From an uncultured Oscillibacter sp. (GTDB lineage Bacteria > Bacillota > Clostridia > Oscillospirales > Oscillospiraceae): a DNA stretch of 19,297 bases. The notes beneath the pieces were generated by a model. It did no database searches. It saw only the letters and a list, made by a program, of their open reading frames with translations, and had not been told where the DNA came from. The stretch covers positions 1 to 19,297 of the forward strand of contig CAJUDW010000036.1 of assembly GCA_910584995.1 (NCBI GenBank), read 5' to 3'. Made by a program: the position numbers and the translations under genes. Of this stretch, positions 6,684-13,999 are shown piece after piece. How positions within the stretch are numbered: position 1 is the stretch's first letter; the number at the start of each line of letters is the position of its first letter.

Positions 6684-6719
6684 TTTTAGAATGACATCAC
6701 CTTTTAGAATGACATCACC
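6684..6719. repeat. Perfect tandem duplication of 18 bp
   Basis: TTTTAGAATGACATCACC occurs twice without a gap (6684-6701 and 6702-6719). It lies in the gene-free stretch between the small secreted protein gene and the MATE promoter. The unit resembles terminal repeat sequences of some IS21-like elements as I remember them, so it may be a solo insertion-sequence end; this is weak inference. The remainder of 6607-6880 shows no gene I can support. Confidence 0.75.
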
Positions 6720-6880
6720 TCCGCATGTATGCAAATTTCCAAATATATCCCGGGATATTTTTTCATCATAAGACTAGAAGGTACTATTGTCAAGTAAATC
6801 CAGCTTTATTGTTGTCCTTTCGGCAGCCACTGCAGTCCCCCCAGGGAACGCCCCCGATGGGATTTCCCATTTCCTGGCCC

Positions 6881-6908
6881 TTGACTTTTCCTCCCGAACC
6901 GGTATAAT
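6881..6908 (+). promoter_or_regulatory. Promoter of the MATE gene
   Basis: TTGACT (6881-6886), a 16-base spacer and a consensus TATAAT (6903-6908) lie 58 bases ahead of the start codon. Confidence 0.8.
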
Positions 6909-6965
6909 AGCAACCCGCAAGCAAAATTTTCCGCAGGCGCTTTTTCTGGAGAGGGGAGGATATCC

Positions 6966-8354
6966 TTGAAAAAGAAGAACGATTTAGGCCGGGATCCGAT
7001 ACCCAGTCTGCTGCTCCGGCTGGCCGTGCCCACCATGCTGGCCCAGCTGATCAATGTCCTGTACAGCATCGTTGACCGGATGTTCATCGGCCATATCGCC
7101 GGGATCGGCGGCCTGGCCCTGGCGGGAACCGGCGTCTGCGGGCCCATCATCACCCTGCTCTCCTCCTTCTCCTTCCTGGTGGGACTGGGCGGCACGCCCC
7201 TGATGGCCATGAAGCTGGGAGCCGGGGATCGGGAGGCCGCCGCCGGTATCCTCTCCAACTGCTTCCGGCTCCTGCTGGCCATGGCAGCAGGCCTGAGCCT
7301 CCTCTTCTTCCTGTTCCGCCGCCAGTTCCTCTGGTGGTTCGGCGCCAGCGAGGCCACCTTTCCCTATGCCATGGATTACATCACCGTCTACATCGCCGGG
7401 ACGGCCTTCGCCCTTCTCTCCGGCGGGCTGAACAGCTTCCTCATCGCCCAAGGCCGCTCCGGCCTGGGGATGGGCACAGTGGTGCTGGGGGCGGCCCTGA
7501 ATATCGCCCTGGATCCGGTGTTCATCTTCCTGCTGGATATGGGCGTTTCCGGTGCGGCCTGGGCCACCATCCTCTCCCAGGCTGCCGCCTGCGCCTTTGC
7601 CTTGGTCTCCCTGCGGCTCCCTGGGCTGCCTGCCCCCCTGCGCTGGGGCCGTTTCCAGCCGGAACTCTGCCTGCGGGTGCTGTCCCTGGGCCTGCCCCCC
7701 TTCCTAACCTACGCCTTGGACAGCGTGATCCTCATCATCCTCAACACGGCCCTCCAGCGGTACGGCGGCCCCGGCGAGGGGGATACCCTCATCACCTGCG
7801 CCGCCATCGTCCAGAGTTATACGCTGCTGATTGGAATGCCCATGAGCGGCATTACCCTGGGCTGCCAGGGGGCTGTCAGCTTCAACCTGGGGGCCGGGAA
7901 CCGTCAGCGGGTGAAGCAGGCTCTCTGGGGCGTATTCCTCCTCTGCACCGGCTTCGCCCTCCTCATGCTGGCGGCTACGCCTTTCCTCTCCCCCCAATTC
8001 GTCCGGTTCTTCTCCACGGACGGCGAAACCCTGATCCGGAGCGTGCGGTATATAAAAATCTATACGGCAGGTGCCTTTTTCATGGCCGTCCAGTGGATGT
8101 GCGTGGACATGTCCACCGCCCTGGGGCAGGTCCGTCTGGCCCTCTTCTGCTCCCTGTTCCGCAAAAGCCTCTTTTTGGGTGGCATCCTTCTTTTCCCCGT
8201 CCTCTTTACCGCCTCCGCCGCCTTTGCCGCTGAACCTTTCTGCGACATCACGGCCAGCCTGGTTTCCATCACCCTCTTCCTCCGCTTCACGCCGAAGCTT
8301 TTGGATCGGTACTGCCTCCGGCCGGAGCCTGCGGAAGTCCCTGCGGCCCGCTGA
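6966..8354 (+). CDS. MATE family multidrug/sodium antiporter
   Basis: The protein has 462 residues. The start is TTG at 6966, preceded by GGGGAGG at about seven bases; there is no in-frame ATG nearby and the first residues (MKKKNDLGRDPIPSLLLRLAVPTM) align with family N-termini. MATE features are the opening helix with PTMLAQLINVLYSIVDRMFIGH, the region GPIITLLSSFSFLVGLGGTP and the matching second half from LGLPPFLTYALDS. About 12 hydrophobic segments are present, as expected for two six-helix bundles. MATE proteins export cationic drugs, dyes or metabolites in exchange for Na+ or H+. The substrate cannot be told from sequence. The gene stands alone with its own promoter; no adjacent regulator is seen. 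The high GC matches core genes, not the accessory DNA. Confidence 0.92.
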   Translation: MKKKNDLGRDPIPSLLLRLAVPTMLAQLINVLYSIVDRMFIGHIAGIGGLALAGTGVCGPIITLLSSFSFLVGLGGTPLMAMKLGAGDREAAAGILSNCFRLLLAMAAGLSLLFFLFRRQFLWWFGASEATFPYAMDYITVYIAGTAFALLSGGLNSFLIAQGRSGLGMGTVVLGAALNIALDPVFIFLLDMGVSGAAWATILSQAAACAFALVSLRLPGLPAPLRWGRFQPELCLRVLSLGLPPFLTYALDSVILIILNTALQRYGGPGEGDTLITCAAIVQSYTLLIGMPMSGITLGCQGAVSFNLGAGNRQRVKQALWGVFLLCTGFALLMLAATPFLSPQFVRFFSTDGETLIRSVRYIKIYTAGAFFMAVQWMCVDMSTALGQVRLALFCSLFRKSLFLGGILLFPVLFTASAAFAAEPFCDITASLVSITLFLRFTPKLLDRYCLRPEPAEVPAAR

Positions 8355-8418
8355 GGCCTTCCCGTCCGGAGCCCCGGCAGGCGGCAGAGGAGGCGGCCCC
8401 CCTGCCGGACGGCAGGCC
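8355..8418 (+). terminator. Long imperfect hairpin after the MATE gene
   Basis: GGCC-TTC-CCGTCCGG at the left pairs with CCGGACGG-CA-GGCC at the right (GGCC starts at 8355; the right arm ends near 8418), with a further GC-rich inner stem. No T tract follows on the plus strand; an A7 run after it would serve as a T tract for minus-strand transcription. It may stop or stabilise the MATE transcript. Confidence 0.45.
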
Positions 8419-8531
8419 TTCTCAAAAAAATCCCCCGCCCAGACGGTGTCCAACACCTGGGCATACAGATTCTGAAAGCTGATACCATAATATACAAAAC
8501 GGAAAACAGGAATGTATGGAGGGACAGCAGC

Positions 8532-8864
8532 ATGAATATGCCTGCATTAGAAACCGAACGCTTGTTATTGAGACGATTTATGGAAACCGATCTGGAGGCG
8601 CTTTTGCTCATTTTGAAGGATAAAGAAGCCAATCGATTTTTACCTTGGTATACCCTGAAAAACCTTGAAGAAACAAAACAATTTTATGAAGAAAGATATG
8701 CTTCCAAATATGAGCAGCCACAGGGCTACGGGTATGCGATCTGTTTGAAAGAAGATAATTTTCCAATAGGTTACATCCATGTCAGTATGGAAGAAAATCA
8801 TGATTTTGTGTATAAAAAATGCTGGAATATGTATCCCAATCATTTTGTTGAAGTTTTATCATGA
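8532..8864 (+). pseudogene. GNAT acetyltransferase, C-terminally truncated
   Basis: The frame encodes 110 residues from an ATG with GGAGGG nine bases upstream. The N-terminus (LETERLLLRRFMETDLEALLLIL, then FLPWYTLKNLEETKQFYEERY) and GYAICLKEDNFPIGYIHVSM are typical of RimJ/RimL-like GNAT acetyltransferases, which are usually about 165-180 residues. After EENHDFVYK the sequence leaves the family, just before the acetyl-CoA binding segment (R/Q-x-x-G-x-G/A), and stops. No frame in the following 200 bases restores the missing half. The gene is clearly richer in A+T than the MATE gene beside it, which suggests horizontal arrival. It is most likely a non-functional remnant. Confidence 0.7.
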
Positions 8865-9419
8865 AACTATACAAACGCCGATGGGTTGAGGAAGTATTGG
8901 GGAAAACAATTCCTCTCCTTATCCATTTGGATGAATGATCCTGTTACCCTGTTTTTTACAGCGCCAATCCGGAAAGGGATCCATTTAATTCCCTCTTGCA
9001 TTTTTCGGCAGTTTGGTTTAAAGTGGGAAGAGGAGACATAAAATGCGGCAGGCCGCCACGTGGAAACAGCGCCTAACAGCCCTGTACGGGTGGCTGAGTA
9101 CCCGGTACAGGGGTTAACAGACTGCACCATAAGCCTATTTATACCGTTTTTCCCTTATTTTGTAAGAGCCTTCCCCAGATCTTCTTCATGAGGAAACCGT
9201 ATAAGCGGCTGTGTGCGCATGGATTTATGCGGTGTCTGAGTTTAATCTCTTGGATACCGCTTTTATGTTTCTGACAGACGCTCCGGGCGGGGACCTTTTT
9301 CCTACTTGTCCCCTTCATACTTGACTTTTGTCCAAGAAACTGCTTTCTTTTCTTTGGCATCAGGAGAGCATCACCGTTCCTGCCCGGAGAGTTTGTTCGC
9401 AGGAAATCTGAAACAAACG
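8865..9419. other. Gene-free stretch
   Basis: About 550 bases without a supportable gene. Two minus-strand open frames (8867-9130 and 9139-9435) lack ribosome binding sites I trust and resemble no family. The only structure I see is a hairpin near 9080-9116, CCTGTAC pairing with GTACAGG around a GGT/ACC inner stem. The stretch may be debris left by whatever truncated the acetyltransferase gene. Confidence 0.5.
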
Positions 9420-9452
9420 AAGGGCCCGCTCCCAAACCAGGAGCGGGCCCTT
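9420..9452 (-). terminator. Terminator of the EF-G-like gene
   Basis: AAGGGCCCGCTCC (9420-9432) and GGAGCGGGCCCTT (9440-9452) form a perfect 13-bp stem with a seven-base loop. On the minus strand it is followed by the T-rich tract TCGTTTGTTT, 43 bases after the stop codon. Confidence 0.9.
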
Positions 9453-9495
9453 CTATTATTTCCCCAGCGGATTTACGGCTCTGCCTATGCCTTTT

Positions 9496-11568
9496 TTATT
9501 GCTCTGCCAGGGCCTTCGCCTCGGCAATAGCCTTCTCCTGCGCCGCGGGAGGACAATCCTCATAGCGGATAAAGTGGAAGGTGAAGCTGCCCCGGCTCTG
9601 GGTCATGGAGCGCAGGTCGATGGCGTAGGTGCTCATCTCCGCCATGGGGACTTCAGCCTCCAGGATCTGTTCGCCGCTGCCAGTGGGGTTCATGCCCATC
9701 ACGCGGCCCCGGCGCTTGGTGATATCGCCCATGACATCGCCCATGTAGCTGTCGGGAATGGTCACCTTCAGTTCGCCGATGGGTTCCATCAAAACGGGGT
9801 TAGCCTCCGGCATAGCGGCCTTGTAAGCCAGCTGCGCGGCGGTCTTGAAGGCAATTTCGGAGGAGTCTACCGGGTGGTAGGAGCCGTCGTACAGCACGGC
9901 TTTCAGGTTCACCACCGGATAGCCCGCCAGGGGCCCGTGGACACAGGCCTCACGAAGGCCCTTTTCCACGGCGGGGAAGAAGTTCCGCGGCACGGATCCG
10001 CCGAAGACCTCCTCGGCAAAGACCATCTCCTCCTGCTCGGGGTTGGGCTCAAAGCGGACCCACACGTCGCCGAACTGGCCGCTGCCGCCGGTCTGCTTCT
10101 TGTGGCGGCCCTGCTTCTGAATGGTCTTGCGGATCTTCTCCCGATAGGGGACGCGCACGGCCTTCAGTTCCGCTTCCACGTTGAAACGGTTCTTCAGCTT
10201 GCTGACCAGCACGTCGATCTGCATATCGCCGGAACCGGAGAGGACCATCTGGTGGGTCTCCGCGTTGTTGCTGAGGGAGAAGGAGGGATCCTCCTCGTTG
10301 AGACGGCCCAGGCCTTGGGCGATCTTATCCTCCTGGCCGCGGGTCTTGGGCAGGATGGCCACGGAGTAGCAGGGCTCGGCAAAGGGGATGGGCTTGAGGG
10401 TGACCACCTTCCGCTGGTCGCAGAGGGTGTCACCGGTCTTCACCTTGTCCATCTTGGCGATGGCGCCGATTTCGCCGCAGCCCAACTCTTTGACCTCGCT
10501 GGTCTTTTTGCCCCGGATGGTGTAAAGGCGTCCCAGTTTCTCCGTGGCGCCGGTACGGGCGTTGACCATAGGCATATCCGGCGTGATGGAGCCGGAGAGG
10601 ACCTTGACAAAGGAGTACTTGCCGTACTGGTCGGAAACGGTCTTGAAGACGAAGGCGGTGGGCACGCCGCCGGGGGAGACCACGAATTCCTCGGTCTCGC
10701 CGTCGGCCTTGGTGGCCTTGTGGGCGTTGCCTTCGGCAGGGTTGGGCAGGAGATCCACGATGTTGTCCATCAGCATCAGGGTGCCCATGCAGGTGACGGC
10801 GGAGCCGCACAGCACCGGGAACAGGCTCAGTTCCCGCACGCCCTGGCGCAGGCCCTGGATCATCTCGGCATAAGTGAAGTCCTCGCCGCCGAAGAATTTC
10901 TCCATGAATTCCTCGCTGGTCTCGGCCACGGATTCCTTCAGCGCGTCGCTGAACTCATCCACCACGCCGGCCTTGTCGGCGGGCAGTTCGATCTCCACGC
11001 GCTTGAAACTCTGCATCTCATAGGCCCGCTTGTTCAGCACATCGATGATGCCGGTGACTTTCTTGGCAGCGTCCCAGATGGGGACGACGATGGGGGCAAT
11101 CTTGTTGCCGAACCGCTCCCGCAGGGCCTCGAAGGTGGCGTTGTAGTCGCTGTTCTCTTCGTCGGTCTTGGAGATATAGATGAAGCGGGGCATATTCCGC
11201 TCCTCGCAGTATTTCCACGCCTTTTCCAGGCCCACGGACACGCCGTCCTTGGCGGAGCAGACGATGACGGCGGCGTCGGCGGCCCGAAGCGCCTCCATGA
11301 CCTCGCCGGCAAAATCAAACGCGCCGGGAGTGTCCAGGATATTGATACGGCAGCCCTTGTAGTCAACGGGCGCCACGGTGGTGGACAGGGAAATCTGGCG
11401 TTTGGTCTCTTCGGGGTCGTAATCGCACACGGTATTCCCATCCGCCGCGCGGCCCATCCGGTCAATCGCTTTGGTCACATAGAGCAGGCTCTCCGCCAGG
11501 GCGGTCTTGCCGCTGCCGCTGTGTCCCAGGAGGCACACGTTGCGAATGTTCTGTACAGAATTGCTCAT
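9496..11568 (-). CDS. Elongation factor G paralogue (EF-G2-like translational GTPase)
   Basis: The protein has 690 residues and the five-domain plan of EF-G: G domain, beta-barrel domain II (SFVKVLSGSITPDMPMVNAR), domain III, domain IV (FGGSVPRNFFPAVEKGLREA) and a C-terminal domain V (EPIGELKVTIPDSYMGDVMGDI). The P-loop is GHSGSGKT (15-22) and switch I includes EETKRQISLSTT (53-64). Two motifs differ from canonical EF-G. Switch II reads DTPGAFDF (79-86), where the GTPase-stimulating histidine of DTPGHVDF is alanine, and the base-recognition NKxD is SKTD (133-136). It is therefore a paralogue and probably not the main translocase. Other bacterial EF-G2 proteins have been reported to translocate with little or no GTP hydrolysis, but transfer of that property here is inference. 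The gene is monocistronic with its own promoter and terminator. Confidence 0.88.
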   Translation of the reverse strand: MSNSVQNIRNVCLLGHSGSGKTALAESLLYVTKAIDRMGRAADGNTVCDYDPEETKRQISLSTTVAPVDYKGCRINILDTPGAFDFAGEVMEALRAADAAVIVCSAKDGVSVGLEKAWKYCEERNMPRFIYISKTDEENSDYNATFEALRERFGNKIAPIVVPIWDAAKKVTGIIDVLNKRAYEMQSFKRVEIELPADKAGVVDEFSDALKESVAETSEEFMEKFFGGEDFTYAEMIQGLRQGVRELSLFPVLCGSAVTCMGTLMLMDNIVDLLPNPAEGNAHKATKADGETEEFVVSPGGVPTAFVFKTVSDQYGKYSFVKVLSGSITPDMPMVNARTGATEKLGRLYTIRGKKTSEVKELGCGEIGAIAKMDKVKTGDTLCDQRKVVTLKPIPFAEPCYSVAILPKTRGQEDKIAQGLGRLNEEDPSFSLSNNAETHQMVLSGSGDMQIDVLVSKLKNRFNVEAELKAVRVPYREKIRKTIQKQGRHKKQTGGSGQFGDVWVRFEPNPEQEEMVFAEEVFGGSVPRNFFPAVEKGLREACVHGPLAGYPVVNLKAVLYDGSYHPVDSSEIAFKTAAQLAYKAAMPEANPVLMEPIGELKVTIPDSYMGDVMGDITKRRGRVMGMNPTGSGEQILEAEVPMAEMSTYAIDLRSMTQSRGSFTFHFIRYEDCPPAAQEKAIAEAKALAEQ

Positions 11569-11600
11569 AGTATCGTTCCACTCCTTATGTTTTCCTCTCG

Positions 11601-11616
11601 TCCCGGCGGGCCGGGA
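11601..11616. other. Hairpin in the leader of the EF-G-like gene
   Basis: TCCCGG and CCGGGA (in either reading direction) enclose a four-base loop, between the promoter and the AAGGAG ribosome binding site. A compact, very GC-rich stem here could affect mRNA stability or loading; no known riboswitch class is recognisable. Confidence 0.45.
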
Positions 11617-11630
11617 TGCCTAATGTATGA

Positions 11631-11659
11631 ATTATACAACATTTATCCCGGCAATACAA
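11631..11659 (-). promoter_or_regulatory. Promoter of the EF-G-like gene
   Basis: On the minus strand TTGTAT (11659-11654), a 17-base spacer and a perfect TATAAT (11636-11631) lie about 63 bases ahead of the start codon. Confidence 0.8.
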
Positions 11660-11730
11660 CAAAAATTTTAGCAGAATCCCCATTTTGGGCAGGAGGGAGA
11701 AAAAAGCCTCCGAATTTCTGCGGAAAATGC

Positions 11731-11759
11731 AAAAACCGGCCCGGGCAAAGCCCGGGCCG
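11731..11759 (-). terminator. Terminator of the P-type-ATPase-like gene
   Basis: CGGCCCGGGC (11737-11746) and GCCCGGGCCG (11750-11759) form a perfect 10-bp stem with a three-base loop. On the minus strand it is followed by GTTTTT. It lies 14 bases after the stop codon. Confidence 0.9.
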
Positions 11760-11773
11760 CAGGAAATGCCTGG

Positions 11774-13918
11774 TCAATACCGGCCCGCCAGATTGGCGAT
11801 CAGCAGCACCGGCAGGGTCCACAAAAGCAGGAACACATCCAGGGCAAGCGGCGTCAGCAGCGCGTACTGGCCAATGCCCACCAGGTAATACACCAGCAGG
11901 ATGCCCGCCCCGCAGCCCAGCAGGGAAAGGGCCGCCGCCTGCCGCACTGCCCGGCACAGCCGCCCGCTGCCCACCACTGCCTCTGCGTAGGGCAGCAGGC
12001 CTTCCCGGAAAATCAGCGCCCGGGGCAGGCCCCGTCCCAGTTCAACTTCACTGAGAGCCACCCGGGTGGTGAGATCCGGGTACTCCACTTTCACATTCCG
12101 GCTGAACTTCCGCTTTAAAAGGGACGGGGTGATATTGGGATCCCTGGAGGCAAGGATTGGGGTAATGCGGCCCCGCCGCATCATCTCCAGGGCAAAATCC
12201 ACATTTTCCGCTGCGTCGTATTTCACGGCGAACACCGCCGTCAGATGCTTATCCACCGCCAGGAAAATGCCGGTTTTCAGGTGGATATCCCCTGGCAGGC
12301 GGACGCCCATCCGCCCCATGAAGGGGGCGGTGCCCATCAAAATGCTCTCGCCCCGGATGACGCCGGACCAGCCGCCCTCCTTGTAAAAACCGAAATCATC
12401 TACAGTTTCGTACTGCCCGATCTCCTCCCGCAGGAGGCCGTCGAAAATCCGCTCCAGGCCGCACCCGGCGGCCCGGGCCATGGAGGCAGCGTAGGAGGCA
12501 GCCCTTTGCAGTTCCTCGCCGTAGACCTTCACCCCGTTCATCTGGACAGTCCCCGGCGGAAAGAGATCCGCGTCCGACAGCACCATGGCCCGCCCGCGGC
12601 TGATTTTTTCCGCCCCGGTCCAGCCCGCCACGGCGCATCCCGCCTTTTGCAGTCGCTCCGCCAGCTGGGAGAAGGGCAGCCCCCAGCAGAGGGGCAGGGA
12701 GAAGGTTGCCGCCGCCGCCAGCAGGGCAGACCAGTTCAGGAAGAAGTCCGCCCCTCTGTCCTGGCCCAGGGAGGTCAGCCCCGCAAAAACCACTGTGGCC
12801 GCCAGGGCCACCGGCAGAGCCGCCGTCTGCCAGAGGGCAGCGCCGCCATTCCGCAGGGCGGCGGTGTAAAAGCCCGGGAACACTCCCCGCTGCTTGCAGG
12901 CCCCCCGTTTTGTCTCGGTGACGAGATAGGGCGGGTCGTCGTCCAGGGCGGCGGTGCGGAAGGTCTCAAATAGCCCCAGGCTCTCCCGGCAGTTGCCCCA
13001 CAGGGAAAAGGCCAGGGCCATGCAGGTAACGGCGGCGTAAGGGGCGGCGTCAGTACGGGCAGGCTGGCCCAACCGCAGGGCGCAGTCCGCCGCCGCTGCC
13101 AGAAAACCCAGGGACGCCAGCAGTTCACTGACACACCGGCCCTCCCCCACCATCCGGATTGCCTTGGTAAAAACGCAGCGGCAGAATACCGCCTCCGCCG
13201 CCAGGCAGGCCAGCAGAATCATGGTCTGCCGCCGGGCGTCCCCGCTCCAGAAGGGCACCGTCCGGCCGTATTCCTCCAGCAGCAGGCACAAAGTGGGAAG
13301 CAGTGCCGTGATGATTGCGCCGGGCAGGGACCGCTTCCTCCGGCGCAGATCCGCCCGGAATTCCGCCGACGCCTCATAGGCGGCAGGCTCCGGCGGGATG
13401 GGCTCCGGTTCCGGCTCAGGTTCGGTCTCCGGCTCCGGCTGTTCTTCCGGCATCCGGCGGCGGGAAAAGAGGCTCCGCCGCTTAGGCTTGGGGGGCTCCA
13501 CCGGCTGGGGCCGTTCCTCCAAAACCGCCTCCACGGTGCTCCCCACCACCTCTTCCAGGGAAAAGGGGCGGCCTTCCCCTTCCATCACATCCGGGTCAAC
13601 AGCGGCCTCCGGCTGGGAGGACGCCGCCTCCCCCGTTTCCTGCGGGAGCCCCGCATCCTCCGGCATATCCGGCTCCGCCTCTTCCGGCGGTTCCGCCTCC
13701 TCAGGCGGCTCCGGAGCAGGCGGCGGATCTGCCTCCGGCGGAGTCTCCGCCGATTCGGAGGCCGGAGGGACTCCCCCCTCCTCCGGCTCCCCGGCTTCCC
13801 GCAGCAAAGCCCGCTCCAGGCCGCCGCCGTATTCCGTCAAAATTTCCTCCAGGGAGTATGCCTCGTCGGACGCCGGGACGCCGGTGGGGCTGTCATGTAC
13901 TTTTTTCTCGTCCGCCAT
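11774..13918 (-). CDS. P-type-ATPase-like membrane protein without catalytic motifs, with long disordered N-terminus
   Basis: The protein has 714 residues. Residues 1-195 are acidic and rich in proline and glutamate, with a run of E-P repeats near 160-177, and are surely disordered. Then come about four hydrophobic segments (199-306), a short loop, two more (363-412), a soluble part (413-650) and two last helices (661-710). This 4-2-2 pattern is that of P1B-type ATPases. The segment LQKAGCAVAGWTGAEKISRGRAMVLSDADLFPPG aligns with the stretch that leads into the phosphorylation motif, but DKTGTLT is replaced by SDADLFP (448-454). TGDN is replaced by SRDPN (591-595), the actuator domain with TGES is reduced to about 40 residues, and no GDGxNDxxAL is found. 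It therefore cannot phosphorylate or pump as a normal P-type ATPase. A scaffolding, sensing or regulatory membrane role is inference. It lies 81 bases downstream of rlmB and may share its transcript. Confidence 0.75.
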   Translation of the reverse strand: MADEKKVHDSPTGVPASDEAYSLEEILTEYGGGLERALLREAGEPEEGGVPPASESAETPPEADPPPAPEPPEEAEPPEEAEPDMPEDAGLPQETGEAASSQPEAAVDPDVMEGEGRPFSLEEVVGSTVEAVLEERPQPVEPPKPKRRSLFSRRRMPEEQPEPETEPEPEPEPIPPEPAAYEASAEFRADLRRRKRSLPGAIITALLPTLCLLLEEYGRTVPFWSGDARRQTMILLACLAAEAVFCRCVFTKAIRMVGEGRCVSELLASLGFLAAAADCALRLGQPARTDAAPYAAVTCMALAFSLWGNCRESLGLFETFRTAALDDDPPYLVTETKRGACKQRGVFPGFYTAALRNGGAALWQTAALPVALAATVVFAGLTSLGQDRGADFFLNWSALLAAAATFSLPLCWGLPFSQLAERLQKAGCAVAGWTGAEKISRGRAMVLSDADLFPPGTVQMNGVKVYGEELQRAASYAASMARAAGCGLERIFDGLLREEIGQYETVDDFGFYKEGGWSGVIRGESILMGTAPFMGRMGVRLPGDIHLKTGIFLAVDKHLTAVFAVKYDAAENVDFALEMMRRGRITPILASRDPNITPSLLKRKFSRNVKVEYPDLTTRVALSEVELGRGLPRALIFREGLLPYAEAVVGSGRLCRAVRQAAALSLLGCGAGILLVYYLVGIGQYALLTPLALDVFLLLWTLPVLLIANLAGRY

Positions 13919-13956
13919 ACCGTTCCCTTCCGCGTATTCTCGAGGGCCCGTCCCAA

Positions 13957-13975
13957 GCCCGGCAAAACGCCGGGC
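13957..13975 (-). other. Hairpin between rlmB and the ATPase-like gene
   Basis: GCCCGGC and GCCGGGC form a 7-bp stem around a five-base loop. No T tract follows on the minus strand, so it is more likely a partial attenuator or an mRNA processing or stability element within an operon than a full terminator. Confidence 0.45.
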
Positions 13976-13999
13976 CCCAAACAGGCCCCATGTTGGTGC

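Noticed and set aside
6607..6771. Plus-strand frame of 54 codons spanning the 18-bp duplication
   Set aside because: It starts inside the leader of the opposing small-protein gene, has no ribosome binding site, and the tandem repeat merely duplicates six residues in frame because 18 is divisible by three.
8867..9435. Two minus-strand open frames (8867-9130 and 9139-9435)
   Set aside because: Both have odd composition, no trusted ribosome binding site and no family resemblance. The second overlaps the EF-G terminator stem.
9487..12054. Very long open frame on the plus strand, 855 codons, opposite the EF-G-like gene
   Set aside because: It is the antisense frame of a GC-rich real gene, with His/Gly/Leu-rich low-information translation and no family features. 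It runs past the gene's promoter and into the terminator of the neighbour.
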